Source: Pseudomonadota bacterium
Lineage (GTDB): Bacteria; Pseudomonadota; Gammaproteobacteria; Burkholderiales; Burkholderiaceae_B
Reading direction: 5' to 3'
Assembly (NCBI GenBank): GCA_021793095.1
Contig: JAJYTK010000017.1
Coordinates: 1 to 10,446 of the forward strand
Length of the DNA stretch: 10,446 nucleotides
A program made the translations under genes and the position numbers. Every line of letters begins with the position of its first letter. The stretch's first letter is position 1. Shown in pieces: positions 1-6,395 of the stretch. Below the pieces are notes generated by a model. The model was given only the letters and a program-made list of their open reading frames with translations. It made no database searches and was not told the origin of the DNA.

Positions 1-230
1 CTAGATAGATAGGCCAATAAAAAAAGGCCAGAAAAAAGAATGCCTCAAAATACTCTCCCATCACCTGCTTTCCTATTTTTTATAGTTTATTAAGCAAAAC
101 CAATCAGAAAGAATAAAGAGTATAGTCGGAGAGAAAGAACATTCTGTTTCCAGCTGCTACCAATGCAACCAATCATTATTTTTATCTGATGTGGCCTCTC
201 CTCCAGAGGTGAGAAACAGCCTATAGGACA
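1..230. other. Non-coding flank downstream of the porin
   Basis: No gene could be supported here. The stretch is AT-rich and lies 3' of the minus-strand porin stop codon. It contains a short CCTCT/AGAGG stem at 195-209 and a GGCC/GGCC pair flanking an A-rich loop at 12-29. Neither is followed by a proper T-tract in a useful position, so I do not call a terminator. The left edge of the window cuts the region, so a neighbouring gene may begin just outside. Confidence 0.6.
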
Positions 231-1376
231 TTAAAAGCGATGGTTTAAACCCACCCCCACCTCTTTGCCAGTCAGGTTTTTCAGGTAGGCCAGGTTTTTT
301 CCGTAGGCTCCATAAACATAAGCCGTGGTGCGTTTAGACAAAGAGTACGTCAACTGAGTGGCATAAATATTTTGGCTGCCTGTAGGCAATGCACGCCCAG
401 TTTCATTGCGAAAGAGATCGCCCATATTGGATGAGGAGCGTGTCCAGGAGATAGCCCATTTCCATTGGTCAATAGGCATGCTCATCCCTACATAGTAGTT
501 TTTAGACTTGAATCCCTGACGATTATAAAAGCCAATAAGCTCTTCGCCGGCGAGACTGGGGTTGGTACCGCCAATATTTTTAATATTACCGGCCGTATTA
601 AATTTGCCGTTATAGTCCCGCCCATAGGCCAAGCTCAGTTTAAATGCATCAAAATCATAGACCGTACCGAGGGTCCAACCACGCAGGCTAAAGTCTTGAG
701 CTCGTTGATTATTATCTAGGCCCCGCTTTCTGTCATAGCTGGCAGACATCTGCCAAGGCCCTCGTTCATATCGCGCAGCAATACTGCTGTAGTGCTCAAA
801 GTCTGTTTCTATTTGATGCAAATCAGAGCGTAATACACTGCCTTTGCGGGCATAACTGGCCCCCAAAGTCAGTCCATACATCTGCGGACTCTCGTATTTG
901 AGTAGGTTATCCGCCGTCACCCCCGAGCCCCCAAAAGCGCGAGAGACCTTACCCAGGCCACGCACCATATTCACCGCCAAAAAATCATCAGAAGATGATT
1001 TCTGCCGGCCCAAGCTAAGGGTACCTAACCCCTCATGTCGTAACCCCATAAAAGACTTTTTGCTAAACATGCTTTTAGAGGTGCCATCCGACAAACTGAA
1101 TTTACTTTCTAAATTAAAAAAGACATCCAGTTGTGGGTTGATTTGCTCAGTGCCTTTTAAACCCCAGATATTGCTTTTCAGATAACCGTCATTTAACCCC
1201 GTGCGCGTCGATTTAATATCCACCCCATCCACAGAGTATTTCTGCTGACTCCACTGTAAATTACTATCGACTGCACCATACAGTGTGACGGACGATTCGG
1301 AAAAAGAAGGAGTGCTCAAAAAAACTAAAGGCAACGAGAAAAAAACAACGGCCTTTTTCAACGGGCGCAACGGCAT
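231..1376 (-). CDS. Gram-negative general porin (Burkholderiales type)
   Basis: A 381-residue outer-membrane beta-barrel porin that should form trimeric channels for passive diffusion of small hydrophilic solutes. Residues 1-26 are a signal peptide: basic MPLRPLKK, a hydrophobic run VVFFSLPLVFL, then a likely cleavage site after TPSFS. The mature protein opens with SSVTLYGAVDSNLQWS, the typical first strand of betaproteobacterial porins. LSLGRQKSS near residue 120 matches the usual conserved Gly-Arg segment before the constriction loop. Alternating aromatic and polar residues and the terminal VGVGLNHRF, with a C-terminal Phe, fit a barrel assembled by the BAM complex. Length is normal for the family. 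The ATG at 1376 is the only sensible start, because an in-frame TAA lies five codons upstream, but no good Shine-Dalgarno sequence precedes it. The gene is 120 bases downstream of the thioesterase on the same strand and probably has its own regulation. Substrate preference cannot be read from the sequence. Confidence 0.93.
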   Translation of the reverse strand: MPLRPLKKAVVFFSLPLVFLSTPSFSESSVTLYGAVDSNLQWSQQKYSVDGVDIKSTRTGLNDGYLKSNIWGLKGTEQINPQLDVFFNLESKFSLSDGTSKSMFSKKSFMGLRHEGLGTLSLGRQKSSSDDFLAVNMVRGLGKVSRAFGGSGVTADNLLKYESPQMYGLTLGASYARKGSVLRSDLHQIETDFEHYSSIAARYERGPWQMSASYDRKRGLDNNQRAQDFSLRGWTLGTVYDFDAFKLSLAYGRDYNGKFNTAGNIKNIGGTNPSLAGEELIGFYNRQGFKSKNYYVGMSMPIDQWKWAISWTRSSSNMGDLFRNETGRALPTGSQNIYATQLTYSLSKRTTAYVYGAYGKNLAYLKNLTGKEVGVGLNHRF

Positions 1377-1422
1377 AACTAAATACTTTTAAAAAACCAA
1401 ACAGCCCCCATAGTAACTGAAA

Positions 1423-1445
1423 TACCCAACCGTAAACACTGGGTA
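1423..1445. repeat. Inverted repeat TACCCA-N11-TGGGTA upstream of the porin
   Basis: Perfect six-base arms at 1423-1428 and 1440-1445 are separated by 11 bases. The element lies in the 120-base gap between the thioesterase stop and the porin start, about 47-69 bases upstream of the porin ATG. It could be a regulator-binding site or a weak hairpin. On the minus strand only three Ts follow, so a terminator is unlikely. Confidence 0.5.
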
Positions 1446-1447
1446 AT

Positions 1448-1463
1448 TTTGATGGCAATCAAA
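1448..1463. repeat. Inverted repeat TTTGAT-N4-ATCAAA upstream of the porin
   Basis: Perfect six-base arms at 1448-1453 and 1458-1463 have a four-base centre. It lies only two bases from the neighbouring TACCCA/TGGGTA dyad. It has the size and symmetry of a dimeric regulator site, but I cannot assign a regulator. With AT-rich arms, chance occurrence is possible. Confidence 0.45.
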
Positions 1464-1496
1464 GAATGTGGTCTTTAAGCTTGGTTGCTGCTCATC

Positions 1497-2315
1497 CTAT
1501 AGTGGTTGCGCCATCGGACGCAAAGTCAGGATCTGCTCGCTACGCCCAAATGGACCGTGCTCATCATGGAGCACTGCGCTGCTCAGGCCAATACCATCAC
1601 TGCTATATTGCTGGACCGCCTCTAAACCCAACCAACGTCCACTGGGCTGACGCAGCATATGTATTTGTAAATCGAGATTTGGAAACGCCCAAAGCAATTC
1701 AGCATCACATTGACGATGCGCCACCCCATTGGCCATATCGACCAAACTCATCAAATGGGCAAAATCGCTGTCCGGTTGACCCGCGACTAATACTTTGTCC
1801 GTATTGAGCCACACCAGCCCTTTACCAGGTCGATGACCCGGCATCTGCACGGCGCTCAAGCCCTGTATATAGCCACCGCGCCACCCCTCCTGCTCTGTCC
1901 ACACCACCCCACCTGCATGCGGCCCAGGCACGGGTTGATCCTCTTGCCCTTCAATTGCGCTACTGTCCTGAGTCAACAAGCGCCAAGCGCGTGCCACCAC
2001 ACAAACCTGACCTCGAATCTCCATCTGTGACTCGACCAGCTCAATCGTACGACCGGGACGAATCAACCGCGTTTGAACCGTGCACTGATCAAGATGCATC
2101 TTGCCAAAAATATCAAAGCTAATTCGCCCCAAGCGCATATCATCGCGCGGAAAAAACTGCTCTATCTCGGCGGCCAACAAACCACTGACAGGCCCCATAT
2201 GTTGCTCGTTGGCATTCCACGCCCCCTGTGCATGTAGGGTGGGCTGGTAAATGCTCTGCACGAGCTGCTTTTCGGTATCAACTTTTTTATCTACTAACTC
2301 ATAAAAAGCTGACAT
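1497..2315 (-). CDS. TesB-like hotdog-fold acyl-CoA thioesterase family protein
   Basis: A 272-residue protein resembling the double-hotdog thioesterases (4HBT_3/TesB-like group), which hydrolyse acyl-CoA or related thioesters. The N-terminal half has MGPVSGLLAAEIEQF (residues 40-54), resembling the Gly-rich start of the hotdog helix, then strands such as RLGRISFDIF and CTVQTRLIRPGRTIEL. The second half has FAHLMSLVDMANGV (185-198) with an Asp in the place where this family usually has one. LDLQIHMLRQPSGRWLGLEA (214-233) and the DEHGPFGRSEQILTLRP segment near the C-terminus are also family-like. No signal peptide or membrane segment is seen, so it is probably cytosolic. I chose the ATG at 2315, seven bases after an AAGGAG at 2323-2328, over a TTG one codon earlier. 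The start lies 20 bases below the ugd stop, suggesting co-transcription. The true substrate is unknown, and the family match rests on residue patterns only. Confidence 0.75.
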   Translation of the reverse strand: MSAFYELVDKKVDTEKQLVQSIYQPTLHAQGAWNANEQHMGPVSGLLAAEIEQFFPRDDMRLGRISFDIFGKMHLDQCTVQTRLIRPGRTIELVESQMEIRGQVCVVARAWRLLTQDSSAIEGQEDQPVPGPHAGGVVWTEQEGWRGGYIQGLSAVQMPGHRPGKGLVWLNTDKVLVAGQPDSDFAHLMSLVDMANGVAHRQCDAELLWAFPNLDLQIHMLRQPSGRWLGLEAVQQYSSDGIGLSSAVLHDEHGPFGRSEQILTLRPMAQPL

Positions 2316-2322
2316 CAACGGA

Positions 2323-2328
2323 CTCCTT
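2323..2328 (-). promoter_or_regulatory. Ribosome-binding site deciding the thioesterase start
   Basis: AAGGAG on the minus strand, seven bases before the ATG at 2315 and only four before the in-frame TTG at 2318. The spacing favours the ATG. The site lies just beyond the ugd stop codon. Confidence 0.8.
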
Positions 2329-2335
2329 GGGTAGT

Positions 2336-3622
2336 TTAGGCATCAGATTGAAATAAATCGCGCGTATAGACTTTATCGGCCACATCGCGAATCTCATCTG
2401 CCAATCGGTTGGCGATAATAATACTGCTTTGTTTTTTAAAGGCATCCAAATCATTCACCACAGGCGAGTTATAAAAATGGCTCACCTCGAGCACCGGCTC
2501 ATAAACAATCACCTCAAACCCTTTGGCCTTGAGGCGTTTCATAATCCCCTGAATGGCAGAAGCGCGGAAATTATCACTGCCCTCTTTCATCACCAAGCGA
2601 TACACCCCAATGGTATGGGTAAAAGTCTCTTGCATGATACTGCTGGGGTATCCAGCCAAACGCTCAGCAGCAGCGCCTGCATCGCCCCCTGTTTCACCAT
2701 TTTTGCGAGCTTGCGCCCAACGAGCGGCCTGCAGCTGTAATGCCTTGATAATGTCGTCTGCAATGAAGTCCTTGCGCGTACGATTTGCATCCACAATGGC
2801 ACGAATCAAATTATTAGGCACATGCCCATAATTAGCGAGCAACTGCTTGGTGTCCTTGGGCAAGCAATAGCCTCCATAACCAAAGGACGGATTGTTATAG
2901 TGCCCCCCAATACGGGGATCTAAACACACCCCATCAATAATCTGACGCGTATTTAAATCGTGACTCAAAGCATAGGAATCCAACTCATTGAAAAAAGCCA
3001 CCCGCATCGCCAAAAAAGTATTGGCAAACAACTTGATCGCCTCGGCCTCTGTGGCATGCGTAAACAAAACAGAGGGGTCTTTAGTCACGGCCCCTTGGGT
3101 TAGCAAATGCGCAAAAGTACGCGCACGCTCGGAATCCTCGCCAATAATAATGCGCGAAGGGTGCAAATTATCATACAGCGCCTTGCCCTCACGCAAAAAC
3201 TCAGGGGAAAAAATAATTCGATCGGTATCAAAGCGCTCGCGCAATGCTTGTGTAAACCCAACAGGAATCGTGGATTTAATGATAATAGTGGCAGAATCAC
3301 TCACCCCCAATACGTCGCTGATCACAGACTCAACCGAGCTGGTATTAAAATAATTGCTCTTGGGATCGTAATCCGTCGGCGTTGCCACCACCACATAATC
3401 CGCCGTTGCATAGGCTGACAACCCATCTGTGGTTGCCTTTAGGTTGAGCTCTTTTTCTTTGAGGAAATGAGAAATATCCTCATCCTGTATGGGTGACTCT
3501 TGGCGATTGAGCTGCGCGACCTTGTCCGCATCAATATCCACTGCCACCACCTCATTATGCTGTGCCAATAACACAGCATTGGCCAACCCCACATACCCAG
3601 TCCCAACGACTACGATTTTCAT
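2336..3622 (-). CDS. ugd: UDP-glucose 6-dehydrogenase
   Basis: Oxidises UDP-glucose to UDP-glucuronate with two NAD+ in the cytosol, feeding capsule, exopolysaccharide or LPS sugar pathways. The 428-residue protein is very close to E. coli Ugd (388 residues) along its length. The N-terminal Rossmann motif GTGYVG is at residues 7-12, with VAVDID following. ATPTDYDP (80-87), [20 protein letters not shown] (138-157) and the catalytic-cysteine segment [12 protein letters not shown] (Cys253) are all present. The C-terminal UDP-binding domain has [15 protein letters not shown] and ends [12 protein letters not shown]. The unusual part is an insert of about 39 residues, roughly 293-337, between FIAD and GVYRL, where E. 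coli has only ten residues. I start at the ATG at 3622 because GTGYVG must lie near the N-terminus and a GGAG precedes it by five bases. The reading frame stays open 48 more codons upstream but has only a TTG start there. The thioesterase follows in the same transcript. Confidence 0.96.
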   Translation of the reverse strand: MKIVVVGTGYVGLANAVLLAQHNEVVAVDIDADKVAQLNRQESPIQDEDISHFLKEKELNLKATTDGLSAYATADYVVVATPTDYDPKSNYFNTSSVESVISDVLGVSDSATIIIKSTIPVGFTQALRERFDTDRIIFSPEFLREGKALYDNLHPSRIIIGEDSERARTFAHLLTQGAVTKDPSVLFTHATEAEAIKLFANTFLAMRVAFFNELDSYALSHDLNTRQIIDGVCLDPRIGGHYNNPSFGYGGYCLPKDTKQLLANYGHVPNNLIRAIVDANRTRKDFIADDIIKALQLQAARWAQARKNGETGGDAGAAAERLAGYPSSIMQETFTHTIGVYRLVMKEGSDNFRASAIQGIMKRLKAKGFEVIVYEPVLEVSHFYNSPVVNDLDAFKKQSSIIIANRLADEIRDVADKVYTRDLFQSDA

Positions 3623-3627
3623 ATGCA

Positions 3628-3631
3628 CTCC
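3628..3631 (-). promoter_or_regulatory. Ribosome-binding site fixing the ugd start
   Basis: GGAG on the minus strand, five bases before the ATG at 3622. It supports this start over an upstream TTG-initiated extension of the same frame. Confidence 0.75.
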
Positions 3632-3688
3632 GCGCTCATTTAATAACTGAAATCGTACCGGCCCAAAGCCCCCATAATACAACCACAC

Positions 3689-3710
3689 AAAAAAAGGCGA
3701 CGATGCGCCT
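3689..3710 (-). terminator. Intrinsic-terminator-like hairpin in the ugd leader
   Basis: Read on the minus strand, AGGCG pairs with CGCCT around a six-base loop (CATCGT), and the stem runs directly into a tract of seven Ts. The hairpin lies 67 bases upstream of the ugd ATG, between the gene and a perfect TATAAT at 3735-3740. It may be a leader attenuator, or it may stop transcripts arriving from further upstream. The stem is short (five GC-rich pairs), so strength is uncertain. Confidence 0.5.
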
Positions 3711-3734
3711 CTTATTAGGGTTAAAAACGAAACT

Positions 3735-3740
3735 ATTATA
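3735..3740 (-). promoter_or_regulatory. Candidate -10 element for ugd
   Basis: A perfect TATAAT on the minus strand, 113 bases upstream of the ugd ATG. No good -35 sits at 16-18 bases; the nearest match, TTGGAC, is 20 bases upstream of the -10. Transcription from here would start near 3728 and run almost at once into the hairpin at 3689-3710. In AT-rich DNA a chance match is possible. Confidence 0.35.
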
Positions 3741-3833
3741 CTGTAATTACTTATCAGACAGTCCAACCCCTAGAGCAACCGCAAAGTAACTAATCTATAA
3801 AATCCCTATTAAGAATCTCTAATAAAGAATAAA

Positions 3834-3861
3834 ATCAATTATCAATTTGGACTCAAGCCAA
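3834..3861. promoter_or_regulatory. Possible operator region upstream of the aldehyde dehydrogenase
   Basis: A tandem duplication of ATCAATT (3834-3840 and 3841-3847) runs into TTGG-N7-CCAA, a small dyad at 3847-3861. The latter has a T-N11-A core as in LysR-type regulator sites. It lies 49-76 bases upstream of the start codon, a sensible place for a regulator site. No LysR-type gene is visible in the window. I found no confident -35/-10 pair for the aldehyde dehydrogenase in the 287-base gap, only several AT-rich -10-like strings. Confidence 0.25.
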
Positions 3862-3909
3862 TCATTCAAAACACCAATAAATTAAACTTATAGAAACAAG
3901 AGGAGCATC

Positions 3910-5340
3910 ATGTACGAAGATTTGGCCTTATACATTAACGGTGAATTTATCACTGGTGGCGGCCGTGAGAGCCAAGATATCATCAACCCCTCCACACTAG
4001 AGGTTCTTGGCAAACTCCCACACGCGACAGAGCAAGACTTGGACAACGCCCTAGAGGCCGCACAAAAGGCCTTTGAAAGCTGGCGTCACAGCTCTCCCAT
4101 GGAGCGCTCAGAGATACTGCGCAAGGTCGCTCAAATGAGCCGGGATCAGGCAGATGAGATCGGCCGCAACATTACCCTGGACCAAGGCAAACCCCTATAT
4201 GAAGCAATCGGCGAGGTTAAAAGTTGTGCCGATCACGCCGACTGGCATGCCGAAGAGTGCCGCCGCATCTATGGCCGTATCATCCCACCACGCCAGCCCA
4301 ATGTCCGCCAAATGGTCATTCGTGAACCCATTGGTGTATGTGCTGCTTTCACCCCTTGGAACTTCCCCTACAACCAAGCCATCCGCAAGATTTGTGCCAC
4401 TATTGGCGCAGGCTGCACCATCATCATCAAAGGCCCTGAAGACTCACCCAGTGCCGTCATGGCCATCGCCCGCATGTTCCACGAGGCGGGCCTGCCCAAA
4501 GGCGTACTCAATGTGGTGTGGGGCGTACCGGCTGAAATCTCGGACAAACTCATCCGCTCGCCCATCGTGCGTAAAGTTTCATTCACTGGCTCGGTACCCG
4601 TGGGCAAACAGCTTGCTGCACTGGCCGGAGCACACATGAAACCAATCACCATGGAACTGGGTGGACACTCACCGGTCATCGTCTTTGAGGATGCTGATGT
4701 CGAGCGTGCGGCCAAAATGCTCGCTCGTTTTAAAATTCGCAATGCAGGGCAAGTCTGCATCTCGCCCACCCGGTTTTACATCCACCAAGATATTTTTGAG
4801 CAATTCAAAGATACCTTTACCCAAACCTTGGCAGATATCAAAGTAGATGATGGCCTCAAAGAAGGCACCGACATGGGCCCCTTGGCGCACGAACGACGCC
4901 TGACCTCAATGCAGCAATTTGTGGATGATGCCACACAAAAAGGCGCTAAAGTCCTCTTGGGCGGTGAAGGTAGAGACGACCAAAAAGGTTACTTTTACAT
5001 GCCTACTGTACTCATCGATGTGCCCAAAGAGGCCCGCGTCATGACGGAAGAACCCTTTGGTCCCATCGCACCGCTGGTGCCCTTTACGGACCACCAAGAG
5101 GTTATCCAAGAAGCCAATAGCCTACCCTACGGGCTGTCCTCTTATGTCTTTACCAACAACCTGCAAACGGCCCATATGGCCTCTAATGAAATCCAAGCGG
5201 GGATGGTGAATATCAACCACTTTGGCAGCGCCTTACCCGAGGCTCCATTTGGTGGGGTCAAAGACAGCGGCATTGGTAGCGAAGGTGGTCAAGAAACCTT
5301 TGATGGCTATCTCGTCACTAAATATGTGACGCAGGTGTAA
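3910..5340 (+). CDS. NAD(P)-dependent aldehyde dehydrogenase, succinate-semialdehyde dehydrogenase type
   Basis: A 476-residue cytosolic enzyme of the ALDH superfamily that oxidises an aldehyde to its carboxylic acid with NAD+ or NADP+. The canonical residues are all present: Asn151 in PWNFP, Lys174 in IIIKGPEDSP for the cofactor, the FTGS loop (225-228), general base Glu249 in MELGGHSP, catalytic Cys283 in NAGQVCISPTRF, and the EEPFGP segment at 380-385. The C-terminal NINHFGS...PFGGVKDSGIG is also standard. The overall pattern, including GQVCISPTRFYIH, resembles proteins annotated as succinate-semialdehyde dehydrogenases, so a role in GABA or related semialdehyde breakdown is plausible, but the substrate cannot be fixed from sequence. 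Length is normal. AGGAG at 3901-3905 lies four bases before the ATG. The gene is divergent from ugd and convergent with the ribosomal operon. No catabolic partner such as a GABA aminotransferase is next to it. Confidence 0.92.
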   Translation: MYEDLALYINGEFITGGGRESQDIINPSTLEVLGKLPHATEQDLDNALEAAQKAFESWRHSSPMERSEILRKVAQMSRDQADEIGRNITLDQGKPLYEAIGEVKSCADHADWHAEECRRIYGRIIPPRQPNVRQMVIREPIGVCAAFTPWNFPYNQAIRKICATIGAGCTIIIKGPEDSPSAVMAIARMFHEAGLPKGVLNVVWGVPAEISDKLIRSPIVRKVSFTGSVPVGKQLAALAGAHMKPITMELGGHSPVIVFEDADVERAAKMLARFKIRNAGQVCISPTRFYIHQDIFEQFKDTFTQTLADIKVDDGLKEGTDMGPLAHERRLTSMQQFVDDATQKGAKVLLGGEGRDDQKGYFYMPTVLIDVPKEARVMTEEPFGPIAPLVPFTDHQEVIQEANSLPYGLSSYVFTNNLQTAHMASNEIQAGMVNINHFGSALPEAPFGGVKDSGIGSEGGQETFDGYLVTKYVTQV

Positions 5341-5361
5341 TCAACACTCTATACACCCAAG

Positions 5362-5378
5362 GGCCCTGACTCAGGGCC
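5362..5378. repeat. GC-rich hairpin GGCCCTGA-C-TCAGGGCC
   Basis: A near-perfect palindrome with eight-base arms at 5362-5369 and 5371-5378 around a single central base; the real loop is probably three bases. It starts 21 bases after the aldehyde dehydrogenase stop and just before the T-tailed terminator. It has no T-tract on either strand. It may stabilise 3' ends or assist termination. Confidence 0.6.
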
Positions 5379-5386
5379 GACAACGT

Positions 5387-5425
5387 AAAAAGGCCGGTAT
5401 CTGTAATACAGACACCGGCCTTTTT
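5387..5425. terminator. Bidirectional intrinsic terminator between convergent genes
   Basis: A 17-base stem runs from AAAAAGGCCGGT into ATCTG and closes with CAGAC and ACCGGCCTTTTT. It has one A-C mismatch on the plus strand (a G-U pair on the minus strand) and a short TAATA-type loop. The A-tract on one side and the T-tract on the other make it work in both directions. It should end the aldehyde dehydrogenase transcript (plus) and the ribosomal-protein operon after rpsQ (minus). Confidence 0.9.
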
Positions 5426-5484
5426 GCTAACAAAGCTGGCCGCTCATTCTGAGAGAATAAGCGCTGCGCTGATCGTTATCCTGC

Positions 5485-5766
5485 TTAGATACGAGCAGGG
5501 GTGACCAAACGCACTACATGCCAAGATTTGTTACGGCTAATGGGACGCCCCTCAGCAATCTCGACGATATCGCCCTCGTTGTACTGATTTTCTTCGTCAT
5601 GCGCTTGGTATTTACGCGAACGAATAATAATCTTGCCGTACAAAGGGTGCTTTACTCGGCGATCCACCTGGACTAAGACGGTCTTGTCCATTTTATTGCT
5701 GACCACGCGTCCGCGCAGAGCGCGCTGCCGTTTTTCCTTTACGGGAGTGGTTTGTGTATCAGTCAT
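5485..5766 (-). CDS. rpsQ: 30S ribosomal protein S17
   Basis: A primary 16S rRNA-binding protein of the small subunit with an OB fold, needed early in assembly of the 5' domain. The 93 residues include [28 protein letters not shown] (18-45) and the S17 signature [18 protein letters not shown] (65-82). Length is usual for the family in betaproteobacteria, with a short polar N-terminal stretch before the conserved core. The start ATG lies one base after the rpmC stop, with AGGA about eight bases upstream inside rpmC, so translation is probably coupled. It is the last gene of the operon here. About 60 bases further on is the shared terminator, so rplN and the spc genes do not follow as they do in E. 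coli. Confidence 0.98.
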   Translation of the reverse strand: MTDTQTTPVKEKRQRALRGRVVSNKMDKTVLVQVDRRVKHPLYGKIIIRSRKYQAHDEENQYNEGDIVEIAEGRPISRNKSWHVVRLVTPARI

Positions 5767-5767
5767 A

Positions 5768-5971
5768 TTAATTTCCTACCTTCTCAGCCTGTTTCTCAGT
5801 CATTACGGTACGGACGCGTGCAATATCACGGCGTACCTGTTTGATCTGGCTGGTGTTGGTAAGCTGCTGAGTGGCACTTTGCATACGCAAATTGAATTGT
5901 GCCTTGAGCAGGCTCTCGAGCTCTTCTTGGAGCTCTTCCTGGGTTTTATTACGCAATTCACTGGCTTTCAT
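5768..5971 (-). CDS. rpmC: 50S ribosomal protein L29
   Basis: A small two-helix hairpin protein on the large subunit close to L23 at the tunnel exit. It contributes to the surface where trigger factor and signal recognition particle dock. The 67 residues start [20 protein letters not shown] and contain the L29 signature in [16 protein letters not shown] (41-56). Length is slightly above E. coli L29 (63) because of a short polar tail, KQAEKVGN. The ATG follows the rplP stop by ten bases with a strong AAGGAG partly inside the rplP stop region. It is followed one base after its stop by rpsQ. Confidence 0.97.
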   Translation of the reverse strand: MKASELRNKTQEELQEELESLLKAQFNLRMQSATQQLTNTSQIKQVRRDIARVRTVMTEKQAEKVGN

Positions 5972-5981
5972 AACGTTCTCC

Positions 5982-6395
5982 TTAGCCCATATTACGTGTG
6001 ACGAAAGTCGTCGTCACGGGTAATTTTGCAGCAGCTAAACGGAAAGCCTCGCGTGCGAGCTCCTCGCTAACCCCTTCCATTTCGTATAGAACGCGACCGG
6101 GTTGAATCTCGGCAACCCAAAACTCAGGGTTACCTTTACCACTACCCATACGCACTTCTGCTGGTTTCTCGGAAATGGGCTTGTCGGGGAAAACGCGGAT
6201 CCAAATACGTCCACCACGACGGATGTGACGGTTAATCGCACGACGCGCGGCCTCGATTTGGCGGGCAGTCAAGCGTCCGCGGCTGGTGGCCTTGAGGCCA
6301 AACTCGCCAAAGGACACCTGGGTGCCACGCGTTGCCAAACCTTTGTTGCGGCCTTTATGCTCTTTGCGATATTTTCTACGAGCGGGTTGCAACAT
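5982..6395 (-). CDS. rplP: 50S ribosomal protein L16
   Basis: A large-subunit protein beside the peptidyl-transferase centre and A-site tRNA, added late in 50S assembly. The 137 residues have the basic start [19 protein letters not shown], the [15 protein letters not shown] strand, and [14 protein letters not shown] (60-73). The loop [20 protein letters not shown] (81-100) follows. Arg82 sits where E. coli L16 carries the hydroxylated Arg81; whether it is modified here is unknown. [16 protein letters not shown] near the end is typical. The ATG overlaps the rpsC TAA by one base (TAATG). The AAGGAG ribosome-binding site lies within the last codons of rpsC, which implies translational coupling. 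Confidence 0.98.
   Translation of the reverse strand: MLQPARRKYRKEHKGRNKGLATRGTQVSFGEFGLKATSRGRLTARQIEAARRAINRHIRRGGRIWIRVFPDKPISEKPAEVRMGSGKGNPEFWVAEIQPGRVLYEMEGVSEELAREAFRLAAAKLPVTTTFVTRNMG

Noticed and set aside
12..29. GGCC flanking an A-rich loop at the left edge, as a possible terminator
   Set aside because: The stem is only four bases, the loop is ten, and the T-run on the minus strand is in the loop, not after the stem.
195..209. CCTCT/AGAGG stem downstream of the porin as a terminator
   Set aside because: Only five pairs and no T-tract after the stem in either direction.
1264..1458. Small hydrophobic 64-codon frame over the porin start (minus)
   Set aside because: It overlaps the signal-peptide coding part of the porin in another frame, resembles no family I know, and has no ribosome-binding site.
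1466..1807. 113-codon plus-strand frame antisense to the thioesterase
   Set aside because: It is a shadow of the opposite-strand gene, with no family resemblance.
2316..2318. TTG as start of the thioesterase
   Set aside because: It is only four bases from the Shine-Dalgarno sequence, while the next codon is an ATG at a better seven-base spacing.
3623..3766. A 48-codon N-terminal extension of ugd in the same frame
   Set aside because: It would start with TTG and place the Rossmann GTGYVG motif more than 50 residues in. The ATG at 3622 has a GGAG at proper distance and matches the E. coli Ugd N-terminus.
4368..4769. 133-codon minus-strand frame inside the aldehyde dehydrogenase
   Set aside because: Antisense shadow of a well-conserved enzyme; no recognisable domain.
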